Assembly: GCF_001418655.1 (NCBI RefSeq)
Contig: NZ_LIQZ01000014.1
Location: 1-59,108 of the forward strand
From: Streptomyces phaeochromogenes
GTDB lineage: Bacteria > Actinomycetota > Actinomycetes > Streptomycetales > Streptomycetaceae
Direction: 5' to 3'
Length of the DNA stretch: 59,108 nucleotides
Below the pieces are notes generated by a model. That model searched no databases. It was given only the letters and a program-made list of their open reading frames with translations, and was not told the DNA's origin. Shown one piece after another: positions 1 to 8,344 of the stretch (position 1 is its first letter; each line of letters begins with the position of its first letter). The position numbers were made by a program, and so were the translations under genes.

Positions 1-909
1 GCCCTTCACCCCCGCATCGGCCTCCGCAACCGCCCGAAGCGCAACAGAAACCCCATCCGGAGTCCACCCCCGCATCTGCTGCCGAACCCGATCGATCTTC
101 CAAGGCGGCATCCCCAGCTCCCGAGCAAGATCCGCAGGCCGCCCCCCACGAGCCGACGACAGCTTCCCGATGGCCCGCACGCCCTGCGCCAACGCACTAG
201 TGATCAACACAGGCGCGACCCCGGTCGACAGAGACCACCGCAGAGCCTCCAACGCCTCCGCCGCCCGCCCCTCGACCGCCCGATCCGCCACGGTGAAGCT
301 GGAAGCCTCGGCCCGACCCGTGTAGTACCGCCCGACGACGGCCTCGTCGATCGTCCCCTCGATGTCCGAGACAAGCTGCGTCACGGCGGACGCCAGCTCC
401 CGCAGATCGCTCCCGATGGAGTCGACAAGCGCCTGGCAGGCCTCAGGCGTGGCGGACCGCCCCAGCGCCCGGAACTCGCTCCGCACGAAGGCCAGCCGAT
501 CCGCCGGCTTCGTCATCTTGGGGCAGGCGACCTCCCGCGCACCCACCTTGCGCGCGGCATCGAGCAGCCCCTTGCCCTTGGCCGCCCCCGCGTGCAACAG
601 CACGAGCGTGATCTCCTCGGCGGGGGCGCCCAGATACGCCTTCACGTCCTTGATCGTGTCGGCCGACAGATCCTGGGCGTTGCGCACCACGACGACCTTG
701 CGCTCCGCGAAGAGCGACGGACTGGTCAGCTCGGCGAGTGTGCCCGGCTGCAACTGGTCCGACGTGAGGTCCCGTACATCCGTGTCCGCGTCGGCGGCCC
801 GCGCGGCGACCACCACCTCCCGCACAGCGCGGTCGAGCAGGAGGTCCTCCTGCCCGACGGCGATCGTGACGGGGGCGAGCGGGTTGTCCTGTGCAGAGTT
901 CCTGGCCAT
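1..909 (-). CDS. holA: DNA polymerase III delta subunit, C-terminus cut by window edge
   Basis: Delta subunit of the clamp loader, which opens the beta sliding clamp for loading at primed DNA. The first 303 residues are in the window and the frame is still open at base 1, so the end of the protein is missing. It starts MARNSAQDNPLAPVTIAVG, followed by the family's early Glu-Asp-Leu-Leu-Leu-Asp-Arg-Ala stretch and, near residue 90, a small-residue segment ending in KGKGLLDAARK, as in HolA proteins that keep only a degenerate ATPase fold. The ATG at 907-909 is the first in-frame start. It lies upstream of the competence-type genes, an arrangement common in Streptomyces, but 278 bases separate it from the next gene, so it probably has its own promoter. 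Identification rests on overall sequence character and gene order; confident. Confidence 0.9.
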   Translation of the reverse strand, partial: MARNSAQDNPLAPVTIAVGQEDLLLDRAVREVVVAARAADADTDVRDLTSDQLQPGTLAELTSPSLFAERKVVVVRNAQDLSADTIKDVKAYLGAPAEEITLVLLHAGAAKGKGLLDAARKVGAREVACPKMTKPADRLAFVRSEFRALGRSATPEACQALVDSIGSDLRELASAVTQLVSDIEGTIDEAVVGRYYTGRAEASSFTVADRAVEGRAAEALEALRWSLSTGVAPVLITSALAQGVRAIGKLSSARGGRPADLARELGMPPWKIDRVRQQMRGWTPDGVSVALRAVAEADAGVKG

Positions 910-1188
910 CGCGCCCAAGCATCCCACGCACCACTGACAACGGACTCCGCCCGCGAGGTGGACGGCCCGCTATGGGGTGGACCGTGGGGTGGGCGCCCGC
1001 CATCGGGTGGACCGTCAGCCGAAGGGCGACCCGGCGCCAGTGGAAGGCAGGCAGCTGCAGGGCGAGCCGTCGGCCGCGCTGAGGCCCGCCGCCCGCACGG
1101 AAGCCCGCCTGCCCGCCAAGGGCCTAGGGCCTAGGGCCAAGCCCACGGTCATGCGGCGGCCGAACTGGTCCTCACCCGCGACCGCGGC

Positions 1189-1434
1189 CTACGGCTCCTC
1201 GCGCCACCCGTCCCACTCCCCCGCGAACGCGTCCAGCTCCCCCGCATCGAGCCGCCCGTCCGAGTCCCGCAGGACCAGCAGCCACTGCGCGTCCTCGGCG
1301 TCGTCCTCGCCAGCCAGGGCGTCCCGTACGAGCTGCGGCTCCTCGTCGAGTGCGAACCGCTCCCCGAGCGCCTCCGCCGCCTCGTGCGCGGCATCGCGGT
1401 CGGGCAGGACCAGTACATGTCTCACATCGCTCAC
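1189..1434 (-). CDS. Small acidic conserved hypothetical protein, 81 aa
   Basis: An 81-residue protein with a GTG start (VSDVRHVLVLPD). It is predominantly Asp/Glu/Ala/Arg, has no membrane segment or signal peptide, and ends EWDGWREEP. The pattern LRDSDGRLDAGELDAFAGEW suggests a compact alpha/beta fold, and the DSDGRLDAGEL piece superficially resembles an EF-hand loop (D-S-D-G-R-L-D-A-G-E), though one such piece does not prove calcium binding. A GGAAAA stretch lies about nine bases upstream of the GTG, a weak ribosome site. It sits alone between holA and the YceI-like gene. Function unknown. Confidence 0.7.
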   Translation of the reverse strand: MSDVRHVLVLPDRDAAHEAAEALGERFALDEEPQLVRDALAGEDDAEDAQWLLVLRDSDGRLDAGELDAFAGEWDGWREEP

Positions 1435-1552
1435 CCGGCCATTTTCCGGTACGCGGACAACACTCCGCGCCGAGGGCGACCTCCCAACAAAACACCAGGT
1501 CAGACACGCCGGCCGAGGCAGACCCGCAGACCGGGCGGCCCCATCAGACCCG

Positions 1553-2434
1553 TCAGCCCTTGGGCACGATCTGTATGTCCAGGTCGACCGTGATGCTCGG
1601 GCCGACCACGGCGATCCCCCGGGCGAGCATCGTCTGCCAGCTCACCGTGAAGTCGTCGCGGCGCAGTTCCGTGCTGGCCCGGCAGGCCGCCCGCACCTCG
1701 CCCTCCATGCCGTTGCCGACGCCGAGATACTCCGTGTCGAGCGTGACCGTCCGCGTCACCCCGTGCAGCGACAGCGCCCCGGTGACCGCCCACCGGTTGC
1801 CACCCCGGTGCGAAAACCGGTCGCTGTAGAACTCCAGCGTCGGAAACCGGTCGACGTCCAGAAAGTCCGCGGACCTCAGATGGTCGTCCCGCATCTTCAC
1901 ATTGGTGTCGATGGACGACGCGTCGATCACCACATGCATGGCCGACTGCTCGGCACTCTCCGCCAGCCGTATCACCCCCGCGAACGTGTTGAACCTGCCA
2001 CGCACCTTGGCCAGCCCGATGTGCCGGGCGGTGAACCCGATCGTGGAATGCGTCGGCTCGATCTCCCAGTCCCCCGGCCGGGGCAGTGCGGTCGGCCGGG
2101 CGACGTGCAGCGTCACTTCGCCGAGCGAGGCCAGCTCGTTCTCCTCCACCGTGACCTTCGTCCGGAACGGGGCGTATCCCTCGGCCGACACCGCGAGCCG
2201 GTACTCGCCCGCCGGCACCGTCACCGTGAACGACCCGAACGGATCCAGCCCCCCGCCGACCACTTTTCGCCCCGCCGTGTCCATGACCACGAACTCGGCA
2301 TGCGACACCGGCTGGTTGACCGGATCCAGCACCCGGCAGGTGAGCACTCCGGCCCCGGCCGGCATCGGCACCGCGGCGACACGATCCACCCGTTGCGTTC
2401 GATTCGAACGCTTCCCCAGCCAGCTGCCGACCAT
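1553..2434 (-). CDS. YceI-like lipocalin-fold protein with N-terminal carboxypeptidase-regulatory-like domain
   Basis: A 293-residue protein beginning MVGSWLGKRSNRTQRVDRV. The ATG at 2432-2434 was preferred to upstream starts because a GAGGGTGGG ribosome site stands just before it. Residues about 30-115 form a small beta-sandwich of the carboxypeptidase-regulatory-like type (GVLTCRVLDPVNQPVSHAEF ... GSFTVTVPAGEYRLAVSAEGY). Residues about 125-290 are a YceI domain: WEIEPTHSTIGFTARHIGLA opens it, and the internal strand motifs ADFLDVDRFPTLEFYSDR and LHGVTRTVTLDTEYLG are typical. YceI proteins bind isoprenoid-like lipids in a barrel. No signal peptide is visible, so it may be cytoplasmic here. 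The two-domain fusion is less usual than stand-alone YceI; ligand unknown. Confidence 0.88.
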   Translation of the reverse strand: MVGSWLGKRSNRTQRVDRVAAVPMPAGAGVLTCRVLDPVNQPVSHAEFVVMDTAGRKVVGGGLDPFGSFTVTVPAGEYRLAVSAEGYAPFRTKVTVEENELASLGEVTLHVARPTALPRPGDWEIEPTHSTIGFTARHIGLAKVRGRFNTFAGVIRLAESAEQSAMHVVIDASSIDTNVKMRDDHLRSADFLDVDRFPTLEFYSDRFSHRGGNRWAVTGALSLHGVTRTVTLDTEYLGVGNGMEGEVRAACRASTELRRDDFTVSWQTMLARGIAVVGPSITVDLDIQIVPKG

Positions 2435-2612
2435 GTGCGACCCACCCTCGCGCGAGACGAACGTTGTGAAATCACCGTTGCGGAGGAGGTATTCGACCAC
2501 TGATGCGACTTTCGAGGCAACAGACGACCACATCGCAGGAATCCAGCACATGTGCTGGGACTACGCACGAGTAGCCCGAATTGGCAGTTCTGTTAATGCC
2601 TTTCCCTCGGAA

Positions 2613-3434
2613 TTAGCCTTTCCTGACAACCGGGACGCGTTCCAGCTCGATCCCGAACCGCTCCCGATATGCCGCCAACACCTCCTCGTCCGTGGCCAGT
2701 TCGGAGCCTTCCTTCCCGCCGTCGGGGTTCGTGACCGTGAGAGTGCGTCCGCTGAGCGTGACGCGCCCGCCGTCCTCGGTGAGCCGCGAGCAGACGAGCG
2801 ACTGTGTGAAGTGCGAGGCCGGCGAGGTGCTGTGCCACCAGGCTCCGGCCACGCAGTCCCCGAGCACCCGCGGCCGGGTCTCCAGCCGGTACTGCGACCT
2901 GCCGTCCCGCACGACGTCCAGGTCCCCGAACCGCCTGTCGTTCCCTCGCACTCCCGCCGGATCCGCCCCGGCCACGATCACCCGGAACGCGCCACCCGGA
3001 TCCGCCTGCTCGCCCCGCTCCCCAAAAGCCAGCGGATAGTGGCTGTTCGCCCCGAATCCGACGTCGACGAGCCAGTCGCCCCCGTCCACCGTCCGCACCC
3101 GCAGCGCGAGATGGTCGAACGGAATCCCCAGTCGCTCCTCCTCCCCGTACACACGCGCCGCGAGAAATGTCACATCGAATCCCAGCGCCCCGAGCAACAT
3201 CCCGAACGCCCCGTTCAGTTCGTAACAGAAACCGCCCCTCCGGGAACCCACCACTTTGTCCAGCAGCCGCTCCTCCTCCAGCGCGATCTCCTCGCCGAGA
3301 TGGATCGAAAGGTTCTCGAACGGCACGGTCAGCAGGTGGCGCAACTGGAGCTCACGCAGTACGTCGGCGGTGGGCCAGGCGGGGTGGGCGGCGCCGATAC
3401 GGCGGAGGTAGGCATCAGCCTGTGCGGGTTTCAT
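2613..3434 (-). CDS. nat: Arylamine N-acetyltransferase
   Basis: Transfers an acetyl group from acetyl-CoA to aromatic amines, hydrazines or related amine acceptors through a cysteine intermediate; cytoplasmic. The protein is 273 residues, normal for the family. All three catalytic residues are visible: Cys70 in SRRGGFCYELNG, His108 in PFDHLALRV and Asp124 in WLVDVGFG. The start was placed at MKPAQADAYLRRIGAAHP (ATG 3432-3434); the longer frame would overlap comEC. The ATG lies four bases after the comEC stop codon, so the gene is likely co-transcribed with comEA-comEC, with a GAGGG ribosome site inside the end of comEC. The physiological substrate is not evident from the context. Confidence 0.95.
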   Translation of the reverse strand: MKPAQADAYLRRIGAAHPAWPTADVLRELQLRHLLTVPFENLSIHLGEEIALEEERLLDKVVGSRRGGFCYELNGAFGMLLGALGFDVTFLAARVYGEEERLGIPFDHLALRVRTVDGGDWLVDVGFGANSHYPLAFGERGEQADPGGAFRVIVAGADPAGVRGNDRRFGDLDVVRDGRSQYRLETRPRVLGDCVAGAWWHSTSPASHFTQSLVCSRLTEDGGRVTLSGRTLTVTNPDGGKEGSELATDEEVLAAYRERFGIELERVPVVRKG

Positions 3435-3438
3435 GCCC

Positions 3439-6099
3439 TCAGTCTCCCGCCACCAGCAGGCGCTCACCCCCTCCTGCCACGGCGACCGCCCCGTCCTCGT
3501 CCGTACGCAGCACCTCCGCACCCCCGGCCCGAAGCGCCGCCACCGTGCTCGGTGCCGGGTGCCCGTACGGGTTGTCGGCGCCGCAGGAGATCAGGGCGAG
3601 GCGCGGCGACACCCGGCGTATGAGGTCAGGATCCTGATAGGCCGACCCGTGATGGGCGACCTTGAGCACGTCCACGCTCCCCAGACCGGCGCCCGCCGGG
3701 GACCGCAGCAGTGCCTGTTGTGCCGGCGGTTCGAGGTCTCCGAGCATCAGCAGCGTCAGCCCCGCCGACCGTACGAGCAGGGTGACGCTCGCGTCGTTCG
3801 GCCCCTCGGGTCCCGGGGCTCGCTCCGGCGGCGGCCACAGGACCTGCCAGTCCAGCGCACCCGTGCGACGCCGCTCCCCCGCCACCGCCCGCGTCACCGG
3901 GATTTGCCGGGCCGCCGCCTGCCGGTGGACGGACTCCGCCTGGTCCAGCGGCTCTTCGAAGCCCGTCGTCTCGATCGCGCCCACCGATCTCCCGCGCAGC
4001 ACGCCCGGCAACCCGGCTACGTGGTCCGCGTGGAAGTGGGTCAGTACGACGAGCGGGATCCGTGTGATGCCGAGCGCGCGCAGGCACCGGTCGGCCAGCG
4101 TCGGGTCCGGTCCCGCGTCGACCACGACACCGGCCCCGTCGCCCGCCGCGAGCACCGTCGCGTCGCCCTGTCCCACGTCACACATCGCGAACCGCCAGCC
4201 GGGCGGCGGCCAGCCCGTGATCACCCGGGTGAGAGGAGGCGGCTGCACCATCACCAGCAGAAGCAGCACTCCACAGGCCGCGCTGAGCCAGGGGTGTCTC
4301 AGGAGTCTGCGGCCGACCAGCACCACAACGGCGATCACCAGGGCGAGCAGCAGCGCGCCCGTCCAACTGCCCGGCCAGTCCACTCCTCCGCCCGGCAGCG
4401 CGGCCCCCGCACGTGCGATGTCAGCGATCCACCCGGCGGGCCAACTCGCGCACCACGCCAGCGCCTTGGCGATGGGCATCGCCCAGGGAGCCGTGGCCAG
4501 GGTCGCGAAGCCCAGCACCGTCGCCGGCGCGACCGCGAACTCCACCAGCAGATTGCACGGCACCGCCACCAGGCTCACCCGGGCCGAGAGAACTGCGACC
4601 ACCGGAGCGCACACCGCCTGCGCGGCCCCCGCAGCCGCCAACGCCTCGGCCAACCGCGGTGGCACCCCACGCCTCCGCAGCGCGGAACTCCACCGCGGGG
4701 CCAGCATGAGCAGGGCGCCGGTGGCGAGCACGGACAGCAGGAACCCATAACTCCGCGCGAGCCAGGGGTCGTACAGCACCAGCAGCAAGACCGCCGTGGC
4801 CAGCGCCGGGATCAGTGATCGGCGGCGGCCGGTCGCGATGGCCAGCAGCGCGATCGAGCCGCAGGCCGCGGCACGCAGCACACTCGGGTCCGGCCGGCAC
4901 ACGATGACGAAGCCGAGCGTGAGCGCCCCGCCGGCCAGGGCGGTCGCCCGCAGCGGGATGCCGAGCCGCGGTGCCAGCCCTCGGCGCTCCGCCTGCTGGG
5001 CACGACCGGGTGGCCCGATGAGCAGGGCGAGCAGGATCGTGAAGTTGGCGCCGCTCACCGCCAGGATGTGTGTGAGGTCCGTCGCCTTGAACGCCTCGTC
5101 CAGCTCCGGCGTGACCCGTGAGGTGTCCCCCACCACCAGGCCCGGCAACAGCGCCCGTGCGTCCGGCTCCAGCCCGTCGGTCGCCGCCCGCAGCCCGCCT
5201 CGCAGCTCTCCGGCGAACCGCTGCGTGTCCGACGGCTGCCCGACCACCCGCGGCGGGCCGCTGCCGCGCACGCGCAGCACCGCCGCGATCCGGTCACTGT
5301 CTCCGAGCGGAGGCACGACCCGTGCCGTCACACGCACCCTCGTGGAGGGCAGAAGCGAGAGCCAGGGCGAGCCCTGCCGCTCACGGGCCACCCGCGCGCC
5401 CGCGTCCACGATCAGCAGCACCGGCGTTCGCGTTTCCGCCACCGTCCCGTCCGGCTTCTCGACCCGTCTGACCTCGGCGTTGAGCAGGACGGCGGTCGGA
5501 GCCGCGTGATTGCCCTTGATCCGTGGACGCGTCAGCCGTGGATCCGAGGTGACCTCCGCCTCTGCGGTTACCTGGGCGTACTGCCGCGCCAGCTCCGGGA
5601 CGGGGCCACGCCGCAGGTCCGCGCCGTGCAGACCGCCCGAGGCAGCCGCCCCCGCGACACAGAGCAACACAGCGGCGACGGAGATCTTCGACCACGAAGG
5701 CCATCGACCTCGCCGCGAACCACCTTGCGGCACACCGCCTCGCCCAGGCTCCGGCTCCGGCCGATGATGCGACCTCGGCTCACCGCTCGCGCGGCTTCGG
5801 CTGGTGGCCAACAGCCCACCGGCCACGACCACGCAGACGATCACCACACCGGCAACCCACCCCGGTGGCGCGTCCAGCGCCAACGCCGCCGTCGCCCACG
5901 CCGCCAGTGCCGGCGGCACCAACCGCAGATCCGTCGGCGCCTCTTGGCGGGGATGGGCTGCACCGAGCGGGTTGCCGGACGTGGCGTGCACGCCCGGGCG
6001 GCGGTCGTCGAATCGCAGAGCGCCGTTCGCCACGCCGGGCGCCGCGGAGGCCTGCCTCGCTCCCGGCCCCGCCGGACCGTGCGTCTCCGGGCCCCTCAT
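3439..6099 (-). CDS. comEC: ComEC/Rec2-family DNA-uptake channel protein
   Basis: Predicted inner-membrane channel that admits single-stranded DNA in competent bacteria. The 886-residue protein has an N-terminal membrane/DUF4131 part, a central multi-span competence domain (LTHILAVSGANFTILLAL marks its start near residue 345) and a C-terminal metallo-beta-lactamase domain whose metal motif LTHFHADHVAG supplies His688, His690, Asp692 and His693, followed by HHGS (VAHHGSAY) near residue 815. The ATG overlaps the comEA stop as ATGA, indicating translational coupling. The N-terminal 50 residues are Pro/Ala/Arg-rich and may contain the wrong start, but no better one with a ribosome site was seen. 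Streptomyces are not known to be naturally competent, so the role may be DNA processing or something else. Confidence 0.93.
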   Translation of the reverse strand: MRGPETHGPAGPGARQASAAPGVANGALRFDDRRPGVHATSGNPLGAAHPRQEAPTDLRLVPPALAAWATAALALDAPPGWVAGVVIVCVVVAGGLLATSRSRASGEPRSHHRPEPEPGRGGVPQGGSRRGRWPSWSKISVAAVLLCVAGAAASGGLHGADLRRGPVPELARQYAQVTAEAEVTSDPRLTRPRIKGNHAAPTAVLLNAEVRRVEKPDGTVAETRTPVLLIVDAGARVARERQGSPWLSLLPSTRVRVTARVVPPLGDSDRIAAVLRVRGSGPPRVVGQPSDTQRFAGELRGGLRAATDGLEPDARALLPGLVVGDTSRVTPELDEAFKATDLTHILAVSGANFTILLALLIGPPGRAQQAERRGLAPRLGIPLRATALAGGALTLGFVIVCRPDPSVLRAAACGSIALLAIATGRRRSLIPALATAVLLLVLYDPWLARSYGFLLSVLATGALLMLAPRWSSALRRRGVPPRLAEALAAAGAAQAVCAPVVAVLSARVSLVAVPCNLLVEFAVAPATVLGFATLATAPWAMPIAKALAWCASWPAGWIADIARAGAALPGGGVDWPGSWTGALLLALVIAVVVLVGRRLLRHPWLSAACGVLLLLVMVQPPPLTRVITGWPPPGWRFAMCDVGQGDATVLAAGDGAGVVVDAGPDPTLADRCLRALGITRIPLVVLTHFHADHVAGLPGVLRGRSVGAIETTGFEEPLDQAESVHRQAAARQIPVTRAVAGERRRTGALDWQVLWPPPERAPGPEGPNDASVTLLVRSAGLTLLMLGDLEPPAQQALLRSPAGAGLGSVDVLKVAHHGSAYQDPDLIRRVSPRLALISCGADNPYGHPAPSTVAALRAGGAEVLRTDEDGAVAVAGGGERLLVAGD

Positions 6100-7289
6100 G
6101 GCCGTACGAGATTCTGCAGATCGGCGAAACGGCGGTCGCCGATTCCGTTCACCTCGCGGAGTTCGTCGACCGAACGGAAGCCGCCGTGCTGGGTGCGGTA
6201 GTCGATGATGTGCTGGGCGAGTACGGGGCCGACACCGGGCAAGGTGTCCAGCTGTTCCAGCGTGGCCGTGTTGAGGCCGACCGGAGCGGCGGCAGCCCCC
6301 GCGGCGGCTCCGCCGGAGCCCACGGCACCAGGACCGCCCGCCGCACCGGGCCCGGCGACAGCCTGAGGCCCTCCGACCACCACCTGCTCACCGTCCACGA
6401 GCAACCGCGCCCGGTTGAGTCCCTCGGTGTCCGTACCTGGACGCACCCCGCCGGCCGCCCGGAGGGCATCGGTGACCCGGGAACCGGCCGGCAACCGCTG
6501 GATACCGGGCTCCCGCACCTTGCCACTGACGTCCACCACGACCACGGCACCAGCACCGGCACCGCCAGCACCTGCCGTACCGGCCACACTCACGGGATCC
6601 CGTGCGGCGGCGGACGATCCGGCCGCCGCCTCCTGCCCGCCCTCGCTCTCTCCCCCGTACGAACCGACGGCCCGCACCACTTCAGGTGCCCGTACCGGCT
6701 GAGTCCGCCCCGACCAGAAGTGCTGCGCGGCGAAGACAGCGGCGACCACGAGGACCACGGTGAGCGCGACCACACTCCTCCGCTCCAGCCCGCACCTGGA
6801 CTGCAGCCACAAGGGCATCCGCTCCCGGACGGCAAGCCCGGTCCGCTCCCGCCACACGGCCCCGGCTCGGGCCCCGGCACCAGCTCCGACTCCAACGCCA
6901 GCGCCAGCGCCAGCGCCAGTTCCAACGCCGCCCTCAACGCCAGTTCCAACATCGGTCTCAAGATCGGTCTCAACAGCGGCGACCACACCGCGACCGCCAC
7001 GACTCCACCCCTCCGGCCCCGACACCACCGGCGGACCATGCCGCAACTCCCCGCGCACTCTCGTCCGTTCGCCGAAGAGTGTCTCCGCGCGCAGGCGCAA
7101 CGCCTCCGCGGAGGCTTCTCGGCGCCGGGACCTGCCGCGATAGCGGTGACGGTGGCGGTTGTTGTGGTCGTGATGTCGGCGGTGGCTGTGCCGCGTTCGG
7201 CTGTCGGAGACCGGGCCCCGGCCCGGCCCGCTCGTTGCTGTCGCTGTCCGTGAAGGTGATCGAAGTGCCATGCGACGAGAATCGGGCAC
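6096..7289 (-). CDS. comEA: ComEA-family DNA-binding protein with long low-complexity N-terminus
   Basis: Membrane-anchored DNA receptor of the ComEA type. Order along the 397 residues: a basic Arg/His-rich start, a Val-Gly-Ala-Gly low-complexity run at roughly 110-145, one membrane helix (SVVALTVVLVVAAVFAA, about 175-195), an SLBB domain (VVVDVSGKVREPGIQRLPAG, about 245-300), a Gly-Ala linker and a C-terminal pair of helix-hairpin-helix motifs (LNTATLEQLDTLPGVGPVLA ... REVNGIGDRRFADL). The helix thus has about 170 residues on the inside, much longer than in typical ComEA. The GTG at 7287-7289 is followed by an ATG at 7269-7271 (MALRSPSRTATA); neither has a good ribosome site, so the start is uncertain. 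It overlaps comEC by four bases. Confidence 0.9.
   Translation of the reverse strand: MPDSRRMALRSPSRTATATSGPGRGPVSDSRTRHSHRRHHDHNNRHRHRYRGRSRRREASAEALRLRAETLFGERTRVRGELRHGPPVVSGPEGWSRGGRGVVAAVETDLETDVGTGVEGGVGTGAGAGAGVGVGAGAGARAGAVWRERTGLAVRERMPLWLQSRCGLERRSVVALTVVLVVAAVFAAQHFWSGRTQPVRAPEVVRAVGSYGGESEGGQEAAAGSSAAARDPVSVAGTAGAGGAGAGAVVVVDVSGKVREPGIQRLPAGSRVTDALRAAGGVRPGTDTEGLNRARLLVDGEQVVVGGPQAVAGPGAAGGPGAVGSGGAAAGAAAAPVGLNTATLEQLDTLPGVGPVLAQHIIDYRTQHGGFRSVDELREVNGIGDRRFADLQNLVRP
6885..6975 (-). repeat. Short-period repeat coding Val/Gly/Ala run in comEA
   Basis: On the plus strand this reads as near-repeats of CCAGCGCCAGCGCCAG and CCAACGCCAGTTCCAAC, a six-base periodicity that encodes alternating Gly-Ala and Gly-Val on the minus strand. 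It lies in the cytoplasmic part of comEA before the membrane helix. Such tracts change length readily by slippage, so this linker probably varies among strains. Confidence 0.7.
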
Positions 7290-7340
7290 AACCGCCGACC
7301 CGCGATGATCTTGCTCAATTCCCGGGGATTACCGCCCAGT

Positions 7341-7349
7341 TGTGGATAA
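7341..7349 (-). promoter_or_regulatory. Single perfect DnaA-box-like nonamer
   Basis: The minus strand reads TTATCCACA, identical to the classical DnaA box. It lies in the 137-base gap between comEA and degV, about 52 bases upstream of the comEA start. Only one copy is present, so it is not an origin; it could be a chance match or a DnaA regulatory site. Confidence 0.3.
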
Positions 7350-7379
7350 CTCCGTCACCCACACGAGCCAGTCCGACCT

Positions 7380-7427
7380 CATCGAACCCAGGAGAGCCGA
7401 CTTCACCGAACCGAGGAGAGCCGACCT
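7380..7427. repeat. Two 24-bp direct repeats at the end of degV
   Basis: Two tandem 24-base units, 7380-7403 and 7404-7427, share the core CCNAGGAGAGCCGAC and differ at about four positions. A third, decayed copy continues into the last codons of degV. The repeat ends exactly at the degV stop codon. Confidence 0.6.
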
Positions 7428-8272
7428 CACCGAGGCGAAACGACCGCCCCCAGCAGCCCGGGCCCGGTGTGCGCCCCGATCACCGCCCCGACCTCGCTCA
7501 CATGCAGATCGGCCAGCCCCGGCACCCGAACCCGCAACCGCTCCGCGAGCGCCGCCGCCCGCTCAGGCGCGGCGAGATGGTGGACCGCGATGTCGACCTG
7601 CGCGCTGCCCGCCCGCTCGGCCACGATCTCCTCCAGGCGGGCGATCGCCTTGCCCGCGGTCCGCACCTTCTCCAGGAGCTCGATGCGCCCGCCGTCCAGT
7701 TGCAGCAGCGGTTTCACGGCCAGCGCCGACCCGAGCAGCGCCTGCGCCGCCCCGATCCGGCCGCCCCGCCGCAGATAGTCGAGGGTGTCCACGTAGAAGT
7801 ACGCGTACGTACCCGCGGCCCGTTTCTCCGCCGCGGTGACCGCCTCGTCGACCGTGCCGCCCGCCTCGGCGGACTCGGCGGCGGCCAGCGCGCAGAAGCC
7901 GAGGGCCATGGCGACCATCCCGGTGTCCACCACCCGCACGGGCACCGGCGCCTCGCGCGCGGCGAGGACAGCGGCGTCGTACGTGCCCGAGAACTCCGCG
8001 GACAGGTGCAGCGAGACGATGCCGGTCGCGCCGGACTCGGCGACCCTGCGGTAGGTCTCGGCGAACACCTCGGGGCTGGGCCTGGAGGTGGTGACGGACC
8101 GTCGTTTCTGCAGCGCCTGGGCGAGTGAACGGGCCGAGATCTCGGTGCCCTCTTCGAGTGCCTGGTCACCGAGGACCACGGTCAGGGGCACCGCGGTGAT
8201 GCCGTGGCGCTCCATCGTCCGTGGCGGCAGGTAGGCCGTTGAATCGGTGACGATCGCGACATGGCGGGACAT
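7427..8272 (-). CDS. DegV-family fatty-acid-binding protein
   Basis: 281 residues, the usual DegV length. DegV (FakB) proteins bind a fatty acid and present it to the FakA kinase for phosphorylation. The opening SRHVAIVTDSTAYLPP is the N-terminal DegV signature, TTSRPSPEVF carries the conserved Thr-Ser-Arg/Gln-Pro lipid-headgroup motif, and SLHLSAEFSGTYDAA and the C-terminal GAVIGAHTGPGLLG are also characteristic. No fatty-acid kinase gene is visible in this window, so the partner is elsewhere or absent. The start ATG is at 8270-8272. It is transcribed toward comEA but is separated from it by 137 bases. Confidence 0.93.
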   Translation of the reverse strand: MSRHVAIVTDSTAYLPPRTMERHGITAVPLTVVLGDQALEEGTEISARSLAQALQKRRSVTTSRPSPEVFAETYRRVAESGATGIVSLHLSAEFSGTYDAAVLAAREAPVPVRVVDTGMVAMALGFCALAAAESAEAGGTVDEAVTAAEKRAAGTYAYFYVDTLDYLRRGGRIGAAQALLGSALAVKPLLQLDGGRIELLEKVRTAGKAIARLEEIVAERAGSAQVDIAVHHLAAPERAAALAERLRVRVPGLADLHVSEVGAVIGAHTGPGLLGAVVSPR

Positions 8273-8344
8273 GAGCTGGAGGTTACCTGTCAGTCAGCGT
8301 GGGCGGCAGTCCGCCCCCTCCCACCTGCGGTCGGGCAGGCGGGA

